The notes under the pieces are model-generated. The model was not told the origin of the DNA and did no database searches. It saw nothing but the letters and a program-made list of their open reading frames with translations. Shown in pieces: positions 33,106 through 34,845 of a DNA stretch of 34,845 bases (positions are counted from its first letter, which is position 1; each line of letters begins with the position of its first letter). The position numbers and the translations under genes are program-made. Where the stretch lies: NCBI GenBank assembly GCA_017539385.1, contig JAFYHC010000111.1, positions 1 to 34,845 of the forward strand, read 5' to 3'. This DNA comes from Solobacterium sp. (GTDB lineage: Bacteria; Bacillota_I; Bacilli_A; Erysipelotrichales; Erysipelotrichaceae).

Positions 33106-33148
33106 AAGTTAAAACCTCCGATTCATTGCATATTCCGTTAAATTCCTA

Positions 33149-33157
33149 TGGTATACT
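33149..33157 (+). promoter_or_regulatory. Extended -10 promoter of the small unknown gene
   Basis: TGGTATACT has the TGn extension and a good -10 box (TATACT, 33152-33157), with no convincing -35. Transcription would start within about 15-20 nt of the ATG at 33179, giving a very short leader. Confidence 0.5.
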
Positions 33158-33178
33158 TTGTTCAGGAGATACAGAATC

Positions 33179-33442
33179 ATGGAACCACTGGAATTCCTTC
33201 CATATCTGAAGAAATTCATCGAAGTCACGCTCGATGACGGTACCAGAGCAGCCGGCTATATCACCAATCCCGATGCCTTCAAGAATGAAGAACAGCCGCC
33301 GACGCATGTCGAACTGATCAATGGATTGATGAAGTCCGCTGTGCCGCTGTCCCGTATTCTTTCGATCGGCCTTCCCGCAAGAGAAGATACGGTGGAGCTG
33401 CCCATTATTTCGGATCCGAATCTCTTTCTGAACGATCACTGA
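33179..33442 (+). CDS. Small protein of unknown function
   Basis: I do not recognise this 87-residue cytoplasmic protein. It is mixed alpha/beta with short hydrophobic strands ('FIEVTLDDGTRAAGYI') and a C-terminal acidic stretch ('SDPNLFLNDH'). The start at 33179 has AGGAGA about 9 bases ahead. The stop codon lies within a terminator, and an extended -10 promoter precedes it, so it is a self-contained gene. Confidence 0.75.
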   Translation: MEPLEFLPYLKKFIEVTLDDGTRAAGYITNPDAFKNEEQPPTHVELINGLMKSAVPLSRILSIGLPAREDTVELPIISDPNLFLNDH

Positions 33443-33462
33443 GCCCTGTGCTCAGTTTTTTA
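33438..33462 (+). terminator. Terminator of the small unknown gene
   Basis: ACTGAGC and GCTCAGT pair around a 5-base loop and are followed by a T-run of at least five. The stop codon TGA lies inside the stem. The convergent flavin reductase-like gene ends at its far edge. Confidence 0.8.
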
Positions 33463-33936
33463 TCTGCGAATAATGTCAACGACCTCACCGATGTACATGC
33501 GGTGGGGTTCTTCCGTCTGATAGTGGTGACGGATGGCTTCTTCCGGCATGTTTTCTTTAAGCAGATCATTCCAGTAGATCTTGCGGCATACCAGTGTGAC
33601 AGCTGCTTCTTCATAGCTCACACTGTCTTTGCACACGCAGGCATGCAGGCCTGCTTCTTTTTCTTTGTCCGTATCCCGGCCAGACAGGCTGCCCATGAGT
33701 GCAAGGGCAGGACGGTATGCTTCATCGTAGAAGCTGACGGTAAAGAAGTCATTGTCATTCATATACTGATACGTATGACGGCATGGCTTGACATAGACGG
33801 TAACGACCGGTTTTCCCCACAATGTGCCCATACCGCCCCAGCTGATAGTCATTGCATTGTGATCCTCCATTGTACCGGCACATACCAGTGCCCATTGTGT
33901 ATTGAACTGTTCAAAGATATTTGTATTGAATTCCAT
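33460..33936 (-). CDS. Flavin reductase-like (FMN-binding split-barrel) protein
   Basis: This 158-residue protein has the flavin reductase-like pattern: 'NAMTISWGGMGTLWGKP', 'VTVYVKPCRHTYQYM', 'FFTVSFYD' and a GSLSGRDTDKE segment. Such proteins bind FMN and either reduce free flavin with NAD(P)H or act on other electron acceptors. The start at 33936 has GGAGGG directly ahead; longer frames upstream lie inside the preceding gene. It follows the AlkZ-related gene by 17 bp. Confidence 0.85.
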   Translation of the reverse strand: MEFNTNIFEQFNTQWALVCAGTMEDHNAMTISWGGMGTLWGKPVVTVYVKPCRHTYQYMNDNDFFTVSFYDEAYRPALALMGSLSGRDTDKEKEAGLHACVCKDSVSYEEAAVTLVCRKIYWNDLLKENMPEEAIRHHYQTEEPHRMYIGEVVDIIRR

Positions 33937-33953
33937 AATCCCTCCGGTCATTC

Positions 33954-34655
33954 CTAGAATCTCAGTAAATGTTCGATAACTGCTTCGTCCGTCCCGGGCA
34001 GTTTCTTTTTCATATGCCGCAGGATCTTCTGATGCGATTCTTCCGGTGTATGTTTGTACACACCGTTGGTGAAATATTTGCCGAAGAAATTCTCCGGCGT
34101 GGTATAGCGGGCGATCCCCCATCCATAGAAGTTTCCGTTCTTATCCGTTTCATATTCAAAGTCGGATGTCACGATATAGCACTGCATCTGCAGCTTTGTA
34201 ATCCTAGTATCGAAGCCTTTGCGGGGTTCCCAGGTATCCCTGCCTTTGTCCTTTGGCTTGACATAGCCGCCCAGTACCTTGGCTTCTTTGGATAATACCG
34301 AACGATGCGATTCAATAATGGTATAGAGATGATTGTCATCGTAACTGGCCAGACCATCTTCAAAGCGCGCATCAAAGTCATAGCCATCCCGCCGCCAGTT
34401 GGCAAATTCCCGAAACAGGTCTTTGCGGATGAATACTGCCTTGCCGCGGAAGAATTTTCCATAGGCACAGCGCATCTCCTGGATCACCGGTCCCTTCCAG
34501 TCCCATACACCGGGCTGATCGGAGAAGTACGCTTCCGGTGCACAGTGTTCCTCAATGGAATATCCCGGGATCTCATTGGCAAAAAACGGCAGGATGCCAT
34601 AGGATTCGATTGCATCGATCATGTCTTGTTTTGTATGAATGGTAAAGTCGGACAT
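33954..34655 (-). CDS. AlkZ-related protein
   Basis: This 233-residue protein resembles the short proteins annotated as AlkZ-related: 'GILPFFANEIPGYSIEEH' near the N-terminus, a W-x-W in 'GVWDWKGPVIQE', 'CAYGKFFRGKAVFI' and 'WRRDGYDFDARFEDG'. It lacks the length of full AlkZ-type DNA glycosylases, so glycosylase activity is uncertain. The start at 34655 has AGGAG ahead; an in-frame extension runs into the intron boundary and is not used. It sits about 50 bp behind the intron 3' end. Confidence 0.7.
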   Translation of the reverse strand: MSDFTIHTKQDMIDAIESYGILPFFANEIPGYSIEEHCAPEAYFSDQPGVWDWKGPVIQEMRCAYGKFFRGKAVFIRKDLFREFANWRRDGYDFDARFEDGLASYDDNHLYTIIESHRSVLSKEAKVLGGYVKPKDKGRDTWEPRKGFDTRITKLQMQCYIVTSDFEYETDKNGNFYGWGIARYTTPENFFGKYFTNGVYKHTPEESHQKILRHMKKKLPGTDEAVIEHLLRF

Positions 34656-34705
34656 ATATACTCCTGTTCTATGCCAATTGTAGTGCGTACAGGGAAGGAA
34701 TAACA

Positions 34706-34845
34706 ATCGAGTAGGAGGAAATAAATAGGTTTCCTCCTATTTATTTCCGACCTCTCACACCACCGTACGTACCGTTCGGTATACGGCGGTTCGAAATTCA
34801 ATAACTATGTACTAGCTGATAGTGGTCTGCTAAAGAAAGCAGACC
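34706..34845 (-). mobile_element. 3' end of a group II intron (domains V and VI), truncated by the window edge
   Basis: On the minus strand, a perfect domain V fold is present. ACCGCCGTA (34782-34790) pairs with TACGGTGGT (34759-34767), with an inner TACC/GGTA stem capped by GAAC and a two-base bulge. A domain VI-like hairpin with a perfect 13-bp stem follows (34717-34729 with 34736-34748), and the intron ends near CTACTCGAT at about 34706. A hairpin with an 8-bp stem at 34824-34845 lies in the part toward domain IV. No maturase frame is visible in this fragment. Orientation is the same as that of the left-end fragment. Confidence 0.8.

Noticed and set aside
1..34845. CRISPR array, prophage, toxin-antitoxin module, rRNA or tRNA genes
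   Set aside because: No spaced direct repeats, phage structural genes, toxin-antitoxin pairs or tRNA/rRNA folds were seen; the only mobile elements recognised are the intron ends.

Overview
The window looks like a chromosomal stretch from an anaerobic, low-to-middle G+C member of the Firmicutes, most likely Erysipelotrichia. The reasons are an oxygen-sensitive class III ribonucleotide reductase, two radical-SAM activases for glycyl radical enzymes, a Met T-box, Shine-Dalgarno sites of the AGGAGG type, and a housekeeping block (mnmE-tatD-rnmV-ksgA-ispE-glmU-prs) in an order familiar from Bacillus-like genomes. The class-level assignment is an inference from gene content; I could not test it by search. 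Both ends of the window lie inside group II intron sequence in the same orientation, as expected if an assembly broke at a repeated intron.

Layout. 1-161: 5' end of a class C group II intron on the minus strand, inserted just behind the trxB terminator. 203-9845 (minus): trxB and nrdD (NrdD carries a fused C-terminal redoxin) behind their own promoter; upstream of them nrdG, a DUF4037 protein, a TPR protein, a degenerate PTS permease, NAD kinase and a coiled-coil protein of unknown function, closely packed. 9899-12100 (minus): metG behind a T-box riboswitch. 12199-12544 (plus): a cold-shock protein. 12616-16371: a large HTH regulator diverging from an old-yellow-enzyme/2,4-dienoyl-CoA-reductase-type flavoprotein. 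16428-21463: a compact catabolic locus made of a PflD/YbiW-type glycyl radical enzyme and a fructose-6-phosphate-aldolase-type enzyme on the minus strand, divergent from the radical-SAM activase and a DeoR regulator. 21481-22789: a TetR regulator and a DUF2225-like zinc-ribbon protein. 22882-29144 (minus): the housekeeping operon. 29202-30548 (plus): a DEAD-box-like helicase with an altered motif II. 30557-33105 (minus): a two-domain methyltransferase and a small membrane protein. 33179-34655: a small unknown protein, a flavin reductase-like protein and an AlkZ-related protein. 34706-34845: 3' end of a group II intron (domains V and VI).

How the genes fit together. The glycyl radical enzyme, aldolase and activase match the recently described 'anhydroglycolysis' route, in which 1,5-anhydrohexitol 6-phosphates are ring-opened to 1-deoxyfructose 6-phosphate and then cleaved to glyceraldehyde 3-phosphate and hydroxyacetone. 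The DeoR protein probably controls both divergent transcription units through TTTCAT/ATGAAA palindromes, one of which covers the -10 box of the enzyme promoter. NrdD, its fused redoxin and TrxB form a plausible self-contained NADPH-driven electron path for anaerobic dNTP synthesis.

The items most worth a second look are the glycyl radical locus and its operators, the NrdD-redoxin fusion, the PTS permease that lacks its phosphorylation cysteine, a GlmU that stops near residue 301 and so lacks most of the acetyltransferase domain, and the terminator-targeted intron.
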